From the NCBI GenBank assembly GCA_905213875.1, contig CAJMJN010000004.1, forward strand, positions 1-64,000: a stretch of 64,000 bases of DNA, written 5' to 3'. Below are positions 52,774-62,096 of the stretch, piece by piece (position 1 is the first letter of the stretch; each line of letters begins with the position of its first letter). The notes under the pieces are model-generated. The model did not search any database. It was not told where the DNA came from and saw only the letters and a list, made by a program, of their open reading frames with translations. The position numbers and the translations under genes are program-made. The DNA comes from an uncultured Clostridium sp. GTDB taxonomy: Bacteria > Bacillota > Clostridia > TANB77 > CAG-508.

Positions 52774-53940
52774 TCAATCTCTAAAATAAATATCTCTTGT
52801 ATAAACCTTATCCATTACATCAGCTAATTCATCTTCTATTCTATTGGCAATTATAATCGAACTATTTTCTTTAAATGATTTTATATCCCTTACTATTTTA
52901 CAATTTTTATAATTTTCATTTTCATATTGTGGCTCATATATTATTATGTTTTTGTTCTTTTCTATAAGCATATCTATTATGTCAAATATAGCACTTGTCC
53001 TAAAATTGTCTGAATCTTTTTTCATTGATAATTTATATATGCCAATAATTTTAGGCTCTTTGCTTAATATTTCTTTTACAATATGTTGTTTTCTTGTAGC
53101 ATTACTATTCACAATCGCAGTAATAAGATTTTCAGGTACATCTTTGTAATTAGCTTTTAGTTGCTTGGTATCTTTAGGTAAACAATATCCACCATATCCA
53201 AAAGATGGATTATTGTAAAAATCCCCTATTCTTTGATCCATGCATACACCTTCTATTAAATTTTTTGTATTCAAGCCTTTTATTTCTGCATATGTATCTA
53301 ATTCATTAAAATATGCAATTCTTAATGCCAAGTATGTATTAGAAAATAATTTTACAGCTTCTGCTTCTGTTGATTTCATAAATTTTATTGCTACATCTTT
53401 TTTTAATGAAGCTTTTTTCAATAACTCTGCAAACTTTTTCGCTTGTTCATTTTTATCTCCCAAAATAATTCTAGATGGGTATAAATTATCATATAATGCT
53501 TTTCCTTCTCTTAAGAACTCTGGTGAAAATATAATATTATTCATGTTATGCTTTCTTTTCATTTTTTCTGTAAATCCTACTGGAACAGTAGATTTAATTA
53601 TTATTGTTGTTGATATTTTCATATTTTTTATTTTTTCTATAATTTCTTCTACCAGAGAAGTATCAAAAAAATTATTTTTTTCATCATAATTTGTTGGCAT
53701 ACAAATTATAATGAAATCTGCGTTACAAAAAGCATCTTTATAATCTAATGTTGCTCTTAAATTTAATTTCTTCGTTCTTAGATATTTTTCTATATATTTA
53801 TCTTCAATAGGACTTATTTTACTATTTATTTTATCCACTTTATCTTCTATAATATCTAATGCCACAACTTCATTATATTGACTTAACAATGTAGCCAAAG
53901 ATAATCCAACATATCCTACTCCTGCTATTGCAATTTTCAT
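52774..53940 (-). CDS. ugd: UDP-glucose 6-dehydrogenase
   Basis: NAD-dependent enzyme making UDP-glucuronate from UDP-glucose. Start at 53940 (MKIAIAGVGYVGLSLATLL) with GAGGTGAATAAT upstream. 388 residues: N-terminal Rossmann fold, TIIIKSTVPVGFT, catalytic Cys in GYGGYCLPKDTKQL, C-terminal NAD fold. It could also accept GDP-mannose, but the motif set fits UDP-glucose. Adjacent epimerase supports UDP-galacturonate production. Confidence 0.88.
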   Translation of the reverse strand: MKIAIAGVGYVGLSLATLLSQYNEVVALDIIEDKVDKINSKISPIEDKYIEKYLRTKKLNLRATLDYKDAFCNADFIIICMPTNYDEKNNFFDTSLVEEIIEKIKNMKISTTIIIKSTVPVGFTEKMKRKHNMNNIIFSPEFLREGKALYDNLYPSRIILGDKNEQAKKFAELLKKASLKKDVAIKFMKSTEAEAVKLFSNTYLALRIAYFNELDTYAEIKGLNTKNLIEGVCMDQRIGDFYNNPSFGYGGYCLPKDTKQLKANYKDVPENLITAIVNSNATRKQHIVKEILSKEPKIIGIYKLSMKKDSDNFRTSAIFDIIDMLIEKNKNIIIYEPQYENENYKNCKIVRDIKSFKENSSIIIANRIEDELADVMDKVYTRDIYFRD

Positions 53941-53951
53941 ATTATTCACCT

Positions 53952-55004
53952 CTATTGCATATAATAATCTTTATACCATTTAGCAAATTTTTTTAATCCT
54001 TCTCTTAATGATGTACTTGGTTTAAAATTCATATCATCTTCCATTTGCTTTGTATCTGCATAAGTTATAGGTACATCCCCGGGTTGCATCGCCACTAATT
54101 CCTTATGAATTTCAAAATCATAATTTTGGGGTAAAACTTTTGCCTCAATTAATTCTTCTTGTAATATATTAATAAAATCCAATAAATTTTCAGGTTGACC
54201 TTTTCCAATATTATATATTTTATATGGAGGTATTGGTAATCCATCTTCTCCGTTCTTTTTTATTGGAATCTTATTTATTGTTCTTATTATTCCTTCTACT
54301 ATATCATCTATGTAAGTAAAATCTCGTTCACATTTTCCATAATTATATATTTGAATTTTTTCACCATTTAATAGTTTATTTGTGAATTTAAAATATGCCA
54401 TATCAGGTCTACCTGCTGGTCCATATACTGTAAAAAATCTCAAACCTGTTGTTGGAATATTATATAATTTTGAATAGCTATATGCTAAAAGTTCATTAGA
54501 CTTTTTTGTTGCTGCATATAATGATACAGGCATATCTGTTTTATCATCTGTAGAATACGGTATTTTTTTATTTACTCCATAAACAGATGAACTTGATGCA
54601 TATACTAAATGTTCTATTTCATATTTTCTGCAACATTCTAATATATTATAAAATCCTATAATATTTGATTGTATATATTCATCAGGATTAGTTATACTAT
54701 ATCTAACTCCTGCCTGTGCTGCCAAATTTACAACAATATCTGGCTTATATTTTTCAAATATCTGTCCTATTTTTTCTTTATTCGCTATATCACATTTAAT
54801 AAATTCAAATTTATCAAATTTTTGTAATTCTGATAGTCTATATTCTTTTAATTTTACATCATAATAATCATTTAAATTATCAATACCTATTATATGTATC
54901 TTTTCATTTTTCAAATTTAATATTCTTTTTGCAAGATTTGCTCCAATAAATCCTGCAACTCCAGTAATTAAATACACTTTTATTTTATCGTTCACATTCT
55001 TCAC
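53952..55004 (-). CDS. UDP-glucuronate 4-epimerase-like (SDR)
   Basis: NAD-dependent epimerase/dehydratase. GVAGFIGAN at the N-terminus, SSSSVYG, and YAATKKSNELLAYSYS (YxxxK), with NDYYDVKLKEYRL typical of UDP-glucuronate epimerases. About 350 residues. Start uncertain: GTG at 55004 and GTG at 54995 are both plausible, and either overlaps the kinase gene. It would turn the product of ugd into UDP-galacturonate. Confidence 0.87.
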   Translation of the reverse strand: MKNVNDKIKVYLITGVAGFIGANLAKRILNLKNEKIHIIGIDNLNDYYDVKLKEYRLSELQKFDKFEFIKCDIANKEKIGQIFEKYKPDIVVNLAAQAGVRYSITNPDEYIQSNIIGFYNILECCRKYEIEHLVYASSSSVYGVNKKIPYSTDDKTDMPVSLYAATKKSNELLAYSYSKLYNIPTTGLRFFTVYGPAGRPDMAYFKFTNKLLNGEKIQIYNYGKCERDFTYIDDIVEGIIRTINKIPIKKNGEDGLPIPPYKIYNIGKGQPENLLDFINILQEELIEAKVLPQNYDFEIHKELVAMQPGDVPITYADTKQMEDDMNFKPSTSLREGLKKFAKWYKDYYMQ

Positions 55005-55593
55005 TTTCCTTTATATCAACTCTCTCATCTATTCTTTTCAATATTTGATTTAATACTTGTTTTCTATTTTTAGATGTATCTATATACTCTATCCCATATT
55101 TAGGGCATTCTTTCTTTAATAATTGATTCTTCTCATTCCATTTGTCAGCATTTGTTGATAAATTCTCATCTGATATTCCATATGTCCAATCTTTTTCTGT
55201 ATCATATTCTCTACATAATTGCATAATTCCTTGTTTGTCAAGATCTCCATGTCCTAAACAAACACAAATTAAATTTCCCATGTCAAGTAGTTCTTTTGCA
55301 TATTTAGGCTCTAGTTGTCCACTTTCAAGAATAGTTCCATAATTTTTAGTATCTTGCTTTATGGAAGATTTATAAATTTCTAATATAATCCTTTGAAATT
55401 TATCACTATGTACTAATTCTTTTCTTGCTTTTATGTTTTTAGTATAATATTCCTCTCTACCTGTTCCTCTTATTATTCCCCATATAATTGAATCTGCATG
55501 AATTATATTATACTGATTAAATTCATCTTTAATCATATTCCCTAATGTTGTTTTTCCCGCTCTTGCTACTCCTATTATTAAAACATTTTTCAT
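54985..55593 (-). CDS. Small P-loop kinase (adenylate kinase-like)
   Basis: 202 residues. Walker A IGVARAGKTTLG at the N-terminus; HADSIIWGIIRGTG follows. Similar small kinases act on sugars, nucleosides or gluconate-like substrates; the substrate is not predictable. The C-terminal end overlaps the epimerase gene by 20 nt. AATTGGAGGAACTTATTTAAT precedes the ATG. Confidence 0.7.
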   Translation of the reverse strand: MKNVLIIGVARAGKTTLGNMIKDEFNQYNIIHADSIIWGIIRGTGREEYYTKNIKARKELVHSDKFQRIILEIYKSSIKQDTKNYGTILESGQLEPKYAKELLDMGNLICVCLGHGDLDKQGIMQLCREYDTEKDWTYGISDENLSTNADKWNEKNQLLKKECPKYGIEYIDTSKNRKQVLNQILKRIDERVDIKESEECER

Positions 55594-55614
55594 ATTAAAT
55601 AAGTTCCTCCAATT

Positions 55615-56583
55615 TTATAAATATAAATTCATTTCATTTGAAAAGTCTTTTATTTCATCTTTATATTTTTGTGATATTACATCTGTATTAAAGTATCTAT
55701 ATATATCTAATAAACACTCATACATATTATCATCAAAATCAATTTTTTCACTATGTATTACTTTATTGTTTTGAATAATAGAAACATTTCCATCTTTTAA
55801 TTTATTCAAATCTTTATCATAAAACAAAAATTCTCCTTTAATAACAATGTTATTTTCACATATAACAATTACTTCCCTAATTTTGGTATTCGTTGCAAAA
55901 TCACTCTCATGAATTACATAAACATCATTTTTCTTTGTAAAAATTTTACTATAGCCATGTTTTTCTAGTATTCTATTTCCTCTTTCCATGGCTTTTTCTT
56001 CTTCAAGTAGCACTTGAGTATCTTTAGGATTATCTAGCAGAAACTGTGAAATATATACTTGATGTGGTATATCATGTTCTATATTTCTTGTGACTTTTTT
56101 GTACATTCCCCTACCATTGAAGCTTTCTTCTGTCCTGTTTTTAGAAAAATTTGTATAAATAATAACTGGTTTTAATTCTTTTTGAACTATATATTCTTTA
56201 ATTTTCATAACAATTTTTGAATACTCATAATTATGCACCATTGCGATATTTAAATCGTCATTTTCTTCAAAAAACTCCTTATTTACAATAAATGGTTTTT
56301 CGACCAATATATCTCTAATATTTAATTGTTTACATTCCATTATAATATCTAAAAATACACTTTTAGGAGTACATATATCAACAATAATATTGTTAACATC
56401 TAGTTTTTCTTTTTTTATTGTGCTTTCTATACTAGAATATACTTTTGAATCTTTTATATTTTCATTTTTTATTTTACCATCAATATCTACAAAATAAATT
56501 CTTCCTATTTTTTCAAACTTTTTATATGAATAATAATGCAAAAAACCTGCTTTTCCTGTTCCTACAATAATTATATCTTTCAT
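55615..56583 (-). CDS. Gfo/Idh/MocA-family oxidoreductase
   Basis: 322 residues. N-terminal NAD fold (IIIVGTGKAGFLHYYSYKKF), then the EKP motif (ILVEKPFIVNK), and a C-terminal alpha/beta domain with HDIPHQ. The substrate is likely a sugar or sugar nucleotide. Sequence is divergent and the family assignment is by the two motifs. Preceded by AAAAGGAGTAAAAA. Confidence 0.72.
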   Translation of the reverse strand: MKDIIIVGTGKAGFLHYYSYKKFEKIGRIYFVDIDGKIKNENIKDSKVYSSIESTIKKEKLDVNNIIVDICTPKSVFLDIIMECKQLNIRDILVEKPFIVNKEFFEENDDLNIAMVHNYEYSKIVMKIKEYIVQKELKPVIIYTNFSKNRTEESFNGRGMYKKVTRNIEHDIPHQVYISQFLLDNPKDTQVLLEEEKAMERGNRILEKHGYSKIFTKKNDVYVIHESDFATNTKIREVIVICENNIVIKGEFLFYDKDLNKLKDGNVSIIQNNKVIHSEKIDFDDNMYECLLDIYRYFNTDVISQKYKDEIKDFSNEMNLYL

Positions 56584-56597
56584 TTTTTACTCCTTTT

Positions 56598-57620
56598 TTA
56601 CTCTAATAACTTTTTTGATATTTCATCTGCTTTTTTATATAAATCTCTACAAATATTAGTCCTATAAAAAGCAAACTCCAAATATTCATCTTTATTTTCT
56701 ATATTTTTAAAATATTCACTATATCCAAATGTACTTCTTGCTAATTGTATCAAATATACATATGGTAAATATTTAAAATCATATTCATTTAATTCAGTAA
56801 ATTCTGCTACTTTTTTTGTATATTCAACTAAATTATCAACATCTATTTTTCCATCTTTAGCATCTTTATCTATATAACTATAAGATCTAGCAATCTCCCA
56901 AACAATTGGTAATCTTTTTGTTTTAATAAAATCTAATATAACTCTTATTTTATCCTCATTATCATAAATAAATTGTAAACTACTATAATCGCCATGTGAT
57001 ACTTTATGAGTTATATTCTTTATATCTTCTGCATTTATAGTTTTACTTAATTTAACTAATAATTCTTTTTTAAAAATAATATCCATTTTTATTTTTTCTG
57101 AAATTTTTGAATTATCCAATTTAGATAATATTTCATCATATTTTTTATTTGCTTTTTCAAATTCTTCGTTTGAATACCAATCTAGTATGTTAACATTATC
57201 ATCTATCTTATAATTTTTAAATCCTTCTATAATTAACCCTAAATATCTTGCTGATTCCAATATTTGTTCATGATTTCCTTTGTTTTTTTCAAAAACTTGT
57301 CCTTCTACAAATTTTTGAACCACTATCACTTTTCCTTTATGTACAAAATATAATTCATTGTTATTATTTTTTAAATATATTGGCAATGGAACTTGCGAAT
57401 TTTTTCTTAAATATTCTATTGAATTTATTTCTTTTAAAACATTTTCTTTTGAATATTTTGACTGAAATTCTTTTACTATAAATTTTTCATTATTTGATAT
57501 AATTTTAAATATATTTGCTGTTCCTTTATTTATTTTTTCTATTTTTTCAACCTTTATCCCATACTTTTTGTTCAGTTCTATTTGTAATTCTTTTTTAGAA
57601 AAAGTTGTTTTTTCAATCAT
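56598..57620 (-). CDS. APH-type small-molecule kinase
   Basis: 340 residues of the aminoglycoside/choline kinase fold. N-lobe with INKGTANIFKIISNNEKFIVKEF (ATP-binding Lys), hinge VVQKFVEG, catalytic loop SHGDYSSLQF (the usual Asn is Gln) and VILDF. CotS/spore-coat kinases share this fold, and it could act on a sugar or amino alcohol. It overlaps no neighbour; 2 bp gap to the HprK-like gene. Confidence 0.8.
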   Translation of the reverse strand: MIEKTTFSKKELQIELNKKYGIKVEKIEKINKGTANIFKIISNNEKFIVKEFQSKYSKENVLKEINSIEYLRKNSQVPLPIYLKNNNNELYFVHKGKVIVVQKFVEGQVFEKNKGNHEQILESARYLGLIIEGFKNYKIDDNVNILDWYSNEEFEKANKKYDEILSKLDNSKISEKIKMDIIFKKELLVKLSKTINAEDIKNITHKVSHGDYSSLQFIYDNEDKIRVILDFIKTKRLPIVWEIARSYSYIDKDAKDGKIDVDNLVEYTKKVAEFTELNEYDFKYLPYVYLIQLARSTFGYSEYFKNIENKDEYLEFAFYRTNICRDLYKKADEISKKLLE

Positions 57621-57622
57621 TC

Positions 57623-58393
57623 CTATATCTCCTCTAATTTTTTTATTATTTCTCTTTTATCTCCCCTGACTTCAAAATTAAATATTTTACTTTCATCAAT
57701 TTTACTCAAAAAACTTTTCACAAAAGTATTTGTATTATATAGTTCTACATTATCTGTAAATAAAGGCATCATATAGTTCCAATAACAAAAAGGTGCTATA
57801 TTTTTTACTATATAGTATTTGTTATTATTAATATCTATTTGTGTTTTTCCTTCATCGCATAAGCCTACTATTCTAATTATTTTATTAATTTTTATTTCTT
57901 TTTTATATTGTTTTGTTTCCAAAGTTTTTATTTTCCCATTTTCTATATCAAAACTTGAGCCTAATTCTTGATACAAATCATTTTCTTTAAACTTTAGCCA
58001 TGTTTGATCCGTTGAATTGATTTCATATCCATTATTTACAAACTCTTTTGCAAATGTTGATTTTCCTTGTCCAAATTCTCCAATAATTAATATTCCATCG
58101 TTCCCTTTACTAACTACCAATGAATGTACAAACATATTACTTTTGTCATTTATTATATATGCAATTACATTATTAATAATAGGATATATATCTGTTTTTA
58201 CTATTCTATTTTTTAATATTTTATAATCACCATTTATATTTATTTCAACTGATGTTTCATTAAATCTCAAATAATTATTGATTTCTTTATTGGTAACAAT
58301 CTCAAATTGACTGAATCTTTTAAAAATATATTCATCATATTCATTACAATAGTTTATTACTTCTAAATATTCATCTTTTATTTTATAAATCAT
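57623..58393 (-). CDS. HprK-like P-loop protein
   Basis: 256 residues. A phosphate loop GEFGQGKSTFAKEF sits near residue 105 after a beta-rich N-terminal half, then GxxxxxTDQTW, and a C-terminal region similar in layout to HPr kinase/PEP carboxykinase-type proteins. The other HprK-like protein is at 62097. Overlaps the PHP-dehydrogenase gene by 11 nt, so translation is coupled. Substrate unknown. Confidence 0.65.
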   Translation of the reverse strand: MIYKIKDEYLEVINYCNEYDEYIFKRFSQFEIVTNKEINNYLRFNETSVEININGDYKILKNRIVKTDIYPIINNVIAYIINDKSNMFVHSLVVSKGNDGILIIGEFGQGKSTFAKEFVNNGYEINSTDQTWLKFKENDLYQELGSSFDIENGKIKTLETKQYKKEIKINKIIRIVGLCDEGKTQIDINNNKYYIVKNIAPFCYWNYMMPLFTDNVELYNTNTFVKSFLSKIDESKIFNFEVRGDKREIIKKLEEI

Positions 58394-59837
58394 ATTTTAT
58401 TACCTCTATAAAATTTTCCTTATGCTCTAATATTTTTTCTATAATATCCTCTTGGACATGGTATACATTAACAAATGATATCAGATCTTTTTTACTATTT
58501 ATTTTCAATAATTCTTCAAAAATTTTTCTTCTTTCTTCTATAGTATGTCCATTTAATTCATGACCACCTATAAACATCAAATTTTTCCTATTAATATCTA
58601 ATGGATTAATTAAATATTTTTCTTCTCTTGGAACACCTAATAAAATAATTTTAGATAAATTAGGTGCTGTTTCAACTATACTCTTAATAACTTCACTGCA
58701 TCCTGTTGCTTCTATATATGTATCATAATCAAAATCATAGTCATCAACAAATTTTATATTTGAGTTATATTCCTTATTTAATCTATTAATTGCTTCTGTC
58801 TGATATTTTTCAATTTTATTTGTTATTATTGATATATTTTTATAATTATTTTCTAATAAATACAACATTGCTGTAAAACCTATATTCCCTAGTCCTATTA
58901 TTAAAATATTATCTTTTATTATATTTAATATAGGTTTTATTGTTATTGCTCCCATTAATTCAAATCTTGATATTGCTATATTCTCAATAGAATATTTAGC
59001 TGAAATTTCAAATGAATCTTTATATGTATCAATATATTTGTCAAAATGTTTTGCTAATACCAATAGTCTTTTATTATTTTCTATTTTTGTTATACCTATA
59101 TAACCTTTGCTACCTGCTTTTTCAGTTCCTCTTGAAACCACAGTGTATTCAATATCTTTTTCGGTTTGATTTAATATTTTATTGATTTTTATATATTCTT
59201 CTTTAATATGATAGCCTATTTCATCAATGCTATGTGCATCACTTCCTACTGTATATCTTGTTCCATATTTTTTAAATAAATTCAACATATATTCTAATTG
59301 TTGTATATTCCATCTAGAACGATCACTTGTATTAATATCAAACATCAAATTTTTTTCAGTTGCTAATTTTACTATTTCTTCAATTTTTTCTTTATATTGT
59401 TCATACTCTTTTCTTAATTTTAAATGTCCTACAATATTAATTGGATAAGTTTTTATCATATCTATATTTGCTTGTAGATAATCTATGTAATTTACTTTTT
59501 CCATTCCATGTACTGAGCCTATAATATAATCGAATGGATAACTTTTTAATATTTTAATTTCTTTTTCTTTAAATTCTTCATCATACGAAAAATCACTTTC
59601 TATACCTGCATTAATTTCTATATCAGGATTATTTTCTTTTACAATTTTTATGTTTTCAAAAAATTTATCAATAACTTTGTTTTCATTTAAAACAGGGGTA
59701 TGTTTTGGAGACATCCTATTTCCATGATCTAAAAATAAAACTCTATTTAATTTCATCTCCTTACATTTCTCTACATACTTTTGCATAATTGATATATCTG
59801 TTACACCTTTTTTTAAATGCATATGCATATCTTCCAT
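58383..59837 (-). CDS. PHP phosphoesterase-alcohol dehydrogenase fusion
   Basis: 484 residues in two parts. Residues 1-225 are a PHP (histidinol phosphatase-like) domain: DMHMHLKKG, LDHGNRMS, AGIESDF, GSVHGM, GSDAHSIDE, with the metal-binding His and Asp residues. Residues 230-484 resemble the NAD(P)-binding half of a medium-chain dehydrogenase (VVSRGTEKAGSKGYIGITK, ILIIGLGNIGFTAMLYLL), with most of the catalytic zinc site absent. A single polypeptide could dephosphorylate and oxidise a sugar or polyol intermediate. AGTAGGAAAAATT precedes the ATG. Confidence 0.75.
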   Translation of the reverse strand: MEDMHMHLKKGVTDISIMQKYVEKCKEMKLNRVLFLDHGNRMSPKHTPVLNENKVIDKFFENIKIVKENNPDIEINAGIESDFSYDEEFKEKEIKILKSYPFDYIIGSVHGMEKVNYIDYLQANIDMIKTYPINIVGHLKLRKEYEQYKEKIEEIVKLATEKNLMFDINTSDRSRWNIQQLEYMLNLFKKYGTRYTVGSDAHSIDEIGYHIKEEYIKINKILNQTEKDIEYTVVSRGTEKAGSKGYIGITKIENNKRLLVLAKHFDKYIDTYKDSFEISAKYSIENIAISRFELMGAITIKPILNIIKDNILIIGLGNIGFTAMLYLLENNYKNISIITNKIEKYQTEAINRLNKEYNSNIKFVDDYDFDYDTYIEATGCSEVIKSIVETAPNLSKIILLGVPREEKYLINPLDINRKNLMFIGGHELNGHTIEERRKIFEELLKINSKKDLISFVNVYHVQEDIIEKILEHKENFIEVIKYDL

Positions 59838-59845
59838 AATTTTTC

Positions 59846-61288
59846 CTACTTTCTCTTGAAATAAAGATTATAATATTCTTCAAGAATATTTGATTCATCA
59901 ATCCACTTATCTACTATATCTAATTCTACTTGATTTCTTAAATCATCTTTTCCATTTATTATTTTATCTGTAACAACCAATTGACTCGCTTTAAATATAT
60001 CATTTGATCTATTTGGAATAGCTTCAGAATCAAATAGATTTACTGACCTACCATTTCCTAATACCGTTATCTTTTTACCATTAATTTCATATTGTGTACC
60101 ATATTTAGGAATTGCCTTATATTTACATCCTTCTTTCTCATATTCTTTAAATATATTAAGGTCTGCTGTTGCTCCTGATGTAATAAATGTTCCATCTTCT
60201 AATTGTTCTATAACTTCTTTACTAATACTATTGTATCCACTTGCTCCCACAATAAGGAATGGTTTATCGTATTTTACTGCTTCTTCTAATGTTCTAAATG
60301 TTGTAAATCCTTTTTCTGCTGCCTCTATACATTTCATTACATCTGGTTCGATTACTATAATTCTTGCACCATATTGACTGTATCTATCTGCTAAAACTTC
60401 TCCCAAATCACCATATCCTAATTGTATTACAGTTCTTCCAACTAATTTTTCACCTGCTAATAATTCAATGCTTCGTGTAAAAATTGTATTTGCTATCTCC
60501 TTATATGTAATAAACCTTTTTAATTTTGATTTTGCAACATTTAATACTGGATAAGGTAATTCATTTTCCTTTAATTCACCTATTCTTTTTAATCCAGTTA
60601 CAGTTAATTCAACAAATGCCTCGACATTTTCATAATTGTGCAATGTTAATATTCTTGATACTATCGCTCCATCATCTAAAATAACAATTTTTTTATCTTT
60701 TCTTTTGTCAATAAATTCTCTTATTAACCTTTTTCCATCTTCTATAAGAATATCATTTGCAACAGCTGTATTATCCAAGACATCAACTTGATATCCTAAT
60801 TTTTTAAATGTTGCCGTAATTTCTTGTCTATGTTTTGTACTATCTCCTTTATCTATTGCAAGTACATCTTCTGGTTTTACTCCCATTCTTACCATTGAAG
60901 TTAACAATCCAACATTTTCTTCTAAGAAATGATCTCTCCATATAATTGCTACTCCTTCGAGATTTTTCTTTCTTTCTTCTGAATATTTTTTTAAAATTGG
61001 CATTGTTTCTTCTATTGCTTCTATTTCTCTATCTGTATATGCAGTACAAATATCTTCTATTTTATTTGTTAATTCTTTATCATTTCCATCATAATTAATA
61101 ATTGTTTGGTTTTCAACAAAATATGGAACAGAAAAACTTCTAACTCCAATATCTTTTTCTTCATATTTAATGATTTCATTTTCTATTTTTATCTTATTTT
61201 CTTTCTCATTTATTTCAATACTTTTATTCAAATTTTTTTCTAAGTCCTTTACAAAATTATCAGCTATATCATAATAAACTCTTTCCAT
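59846..61288 (-). CDS. S-adenosylhomocysteinase-like protein
   Basis: 480 residues; start at 61288 (MERVYYDIADNF) with GAGGAGATATAAA upstream. The C-terminal half has the AdoHcyase NAD domain signature: LLAGEKLVGRTVIQLGYGDLGE and IVIEPDVMKCIEAAEKGFTT. The N-terminal half does not look like a normal AdoHcyase substrate domain. It is therefore a divergent paralogue that probably uses the NAD redox cycle on another thioether or alcohol. There is no methyltransferase in the visible operon. Confidence 0.72.
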   Translation of the reverse strand: MERVYYDIADNFVKDLEKNLNKSIEINEKENKIKIENEIIKYEEKDIGVRSFSVPYFVENQTIINYDGNDKELTNKIEDICTAYTDREIEAIEETMPILKKYSEERKKNLEGVAIIWRDHFLEENVGLLTSMVRMGVKPEDVLAIDKGDSTKHRQEITATFKKLGYQVDVLDNTAVANDILIEDGKRLIREFIDKRKDKKIVILDDGAIVSRILTLHNYENVEAFVELTVTGLKRIGELKENELPYPVLNVAKSKLKRFITYKEIANTIFTRSIELLAGEKLVGRTVIQLGYGDLGEVLADRYSQYGARIIVIEPDVMKCIEAAEKGFTTFRTLEEAVKYDKPFLIVGASGYNSISKEVIEQLEDGTFITSGATADLNIFKEYEKEGCKYKAIPKYGTQYEINGKKITVLGNGRSVNLFDSEAIPNRSNDIFKASQLVVTDKIINGKDDLRNQVELDIVDKWIDESNILEEYYNLYFKRK

Positions 61289-61307
61289 TTTATATCTCCT
61301 CATATTA

Positions 61308-62093
61308 TTAAATTTTTATTTTTAATTTTTCTAAAATACTATAAAATAAATTTATAGATTTCAAAAATAATTCCTGTTTAGTCTCTCCACTCTCATTCAT
61401 AGGTAAATGTGTTTCAATTGAAATAACACCATCAAAGTTATCTCTTTTTATAATTTCCATAAATTTTTCAATTCCTATATCACCTTCTCCTAAATGAGCA
61501 TATTTATTGGTCTTATTATCAAAATCCCTCAAATGTATATAAGTTATTCTATTTTTTGATTTTTCATATTCTTCAAACACATTATATCCCTCAAGAAAAG
61601 CATTTGATAAATCAAATATTATATTTATGTTTTTTTCTTCTTGCATTAGATTAAAACAATCAACAGGACTTTCAGCATAAGTTTTTCTTTCATTTTCCAT
61701 TAGCAATTTTATATTTCTTTTTTCAGCCTTTTCACATAATCTCTTTAAATTTTCTTTTATTTCGTTTTCATCAATATTTCTACCTAAATTAGAAAATATT
61801 CTTATATACTCACTCTCAAATATGTCACAAATATCTAAATAAATATCAAATAATTCCATTTTTCTTTCATATGGTATCGGTTTCTTTCCAACTGGGCTAT
61901 CTAATGTTATAACTTTTATATTTTCTCTATCCAAAATTTTCTTAAAATTTATTAACTCCTCTTTTGAAAATTCCCACAAATACTTATCATCAATTTTTCT
62001 TAATTCAATATTTGAAATATTTGCTTTTTTTAAACTATCTATTTGTTCTTCAATAGATGTTCCTATTTCATCTGCAACTACTGCCAATCTCAT
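61308..62093 (-). CDS. TIM-barrel sugar isomerase/epimerase-like (AP_endonuc_2)
   Basis: 261 residues of the xylose isomerase-like TIM-barrel superfamily: RLAVVADEIG at the start, NIELRKID, MENERKTYAE, DLSNAFLEGYN, THLRDFDNKTNKYAHLGEGDI, ISIETHLP with the Glu/His metal residues. It likely isomerises or epimerises a sugar or polyol. 3 bp after the HprK-like gene. Confidence 0.8.
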   Translation of the reverse strand: MRLAVVADEIGTSIEEQIDSLKKANISNIELRKIDDKYLWEFSKEELINFKKILDRENIKVITLDSPVGKKPIPYERKMELFDIYLDICDIFESEYIRIFSNLGRNIDENEIKENLKRLCEKAEKRNIKLLMENERKTYAESPVDCFNLMQEEKNINIIFDLSNAFLEGYNVFEEYEKSKNRITYIHLRDFDNKTNKYAHLGEGDIGIEKFMEIIKRDNFDGVISIETHLPMNESGETKQELFLKSINLFYSILEKLKIKI

Positions 62094-62096
62094 ATT

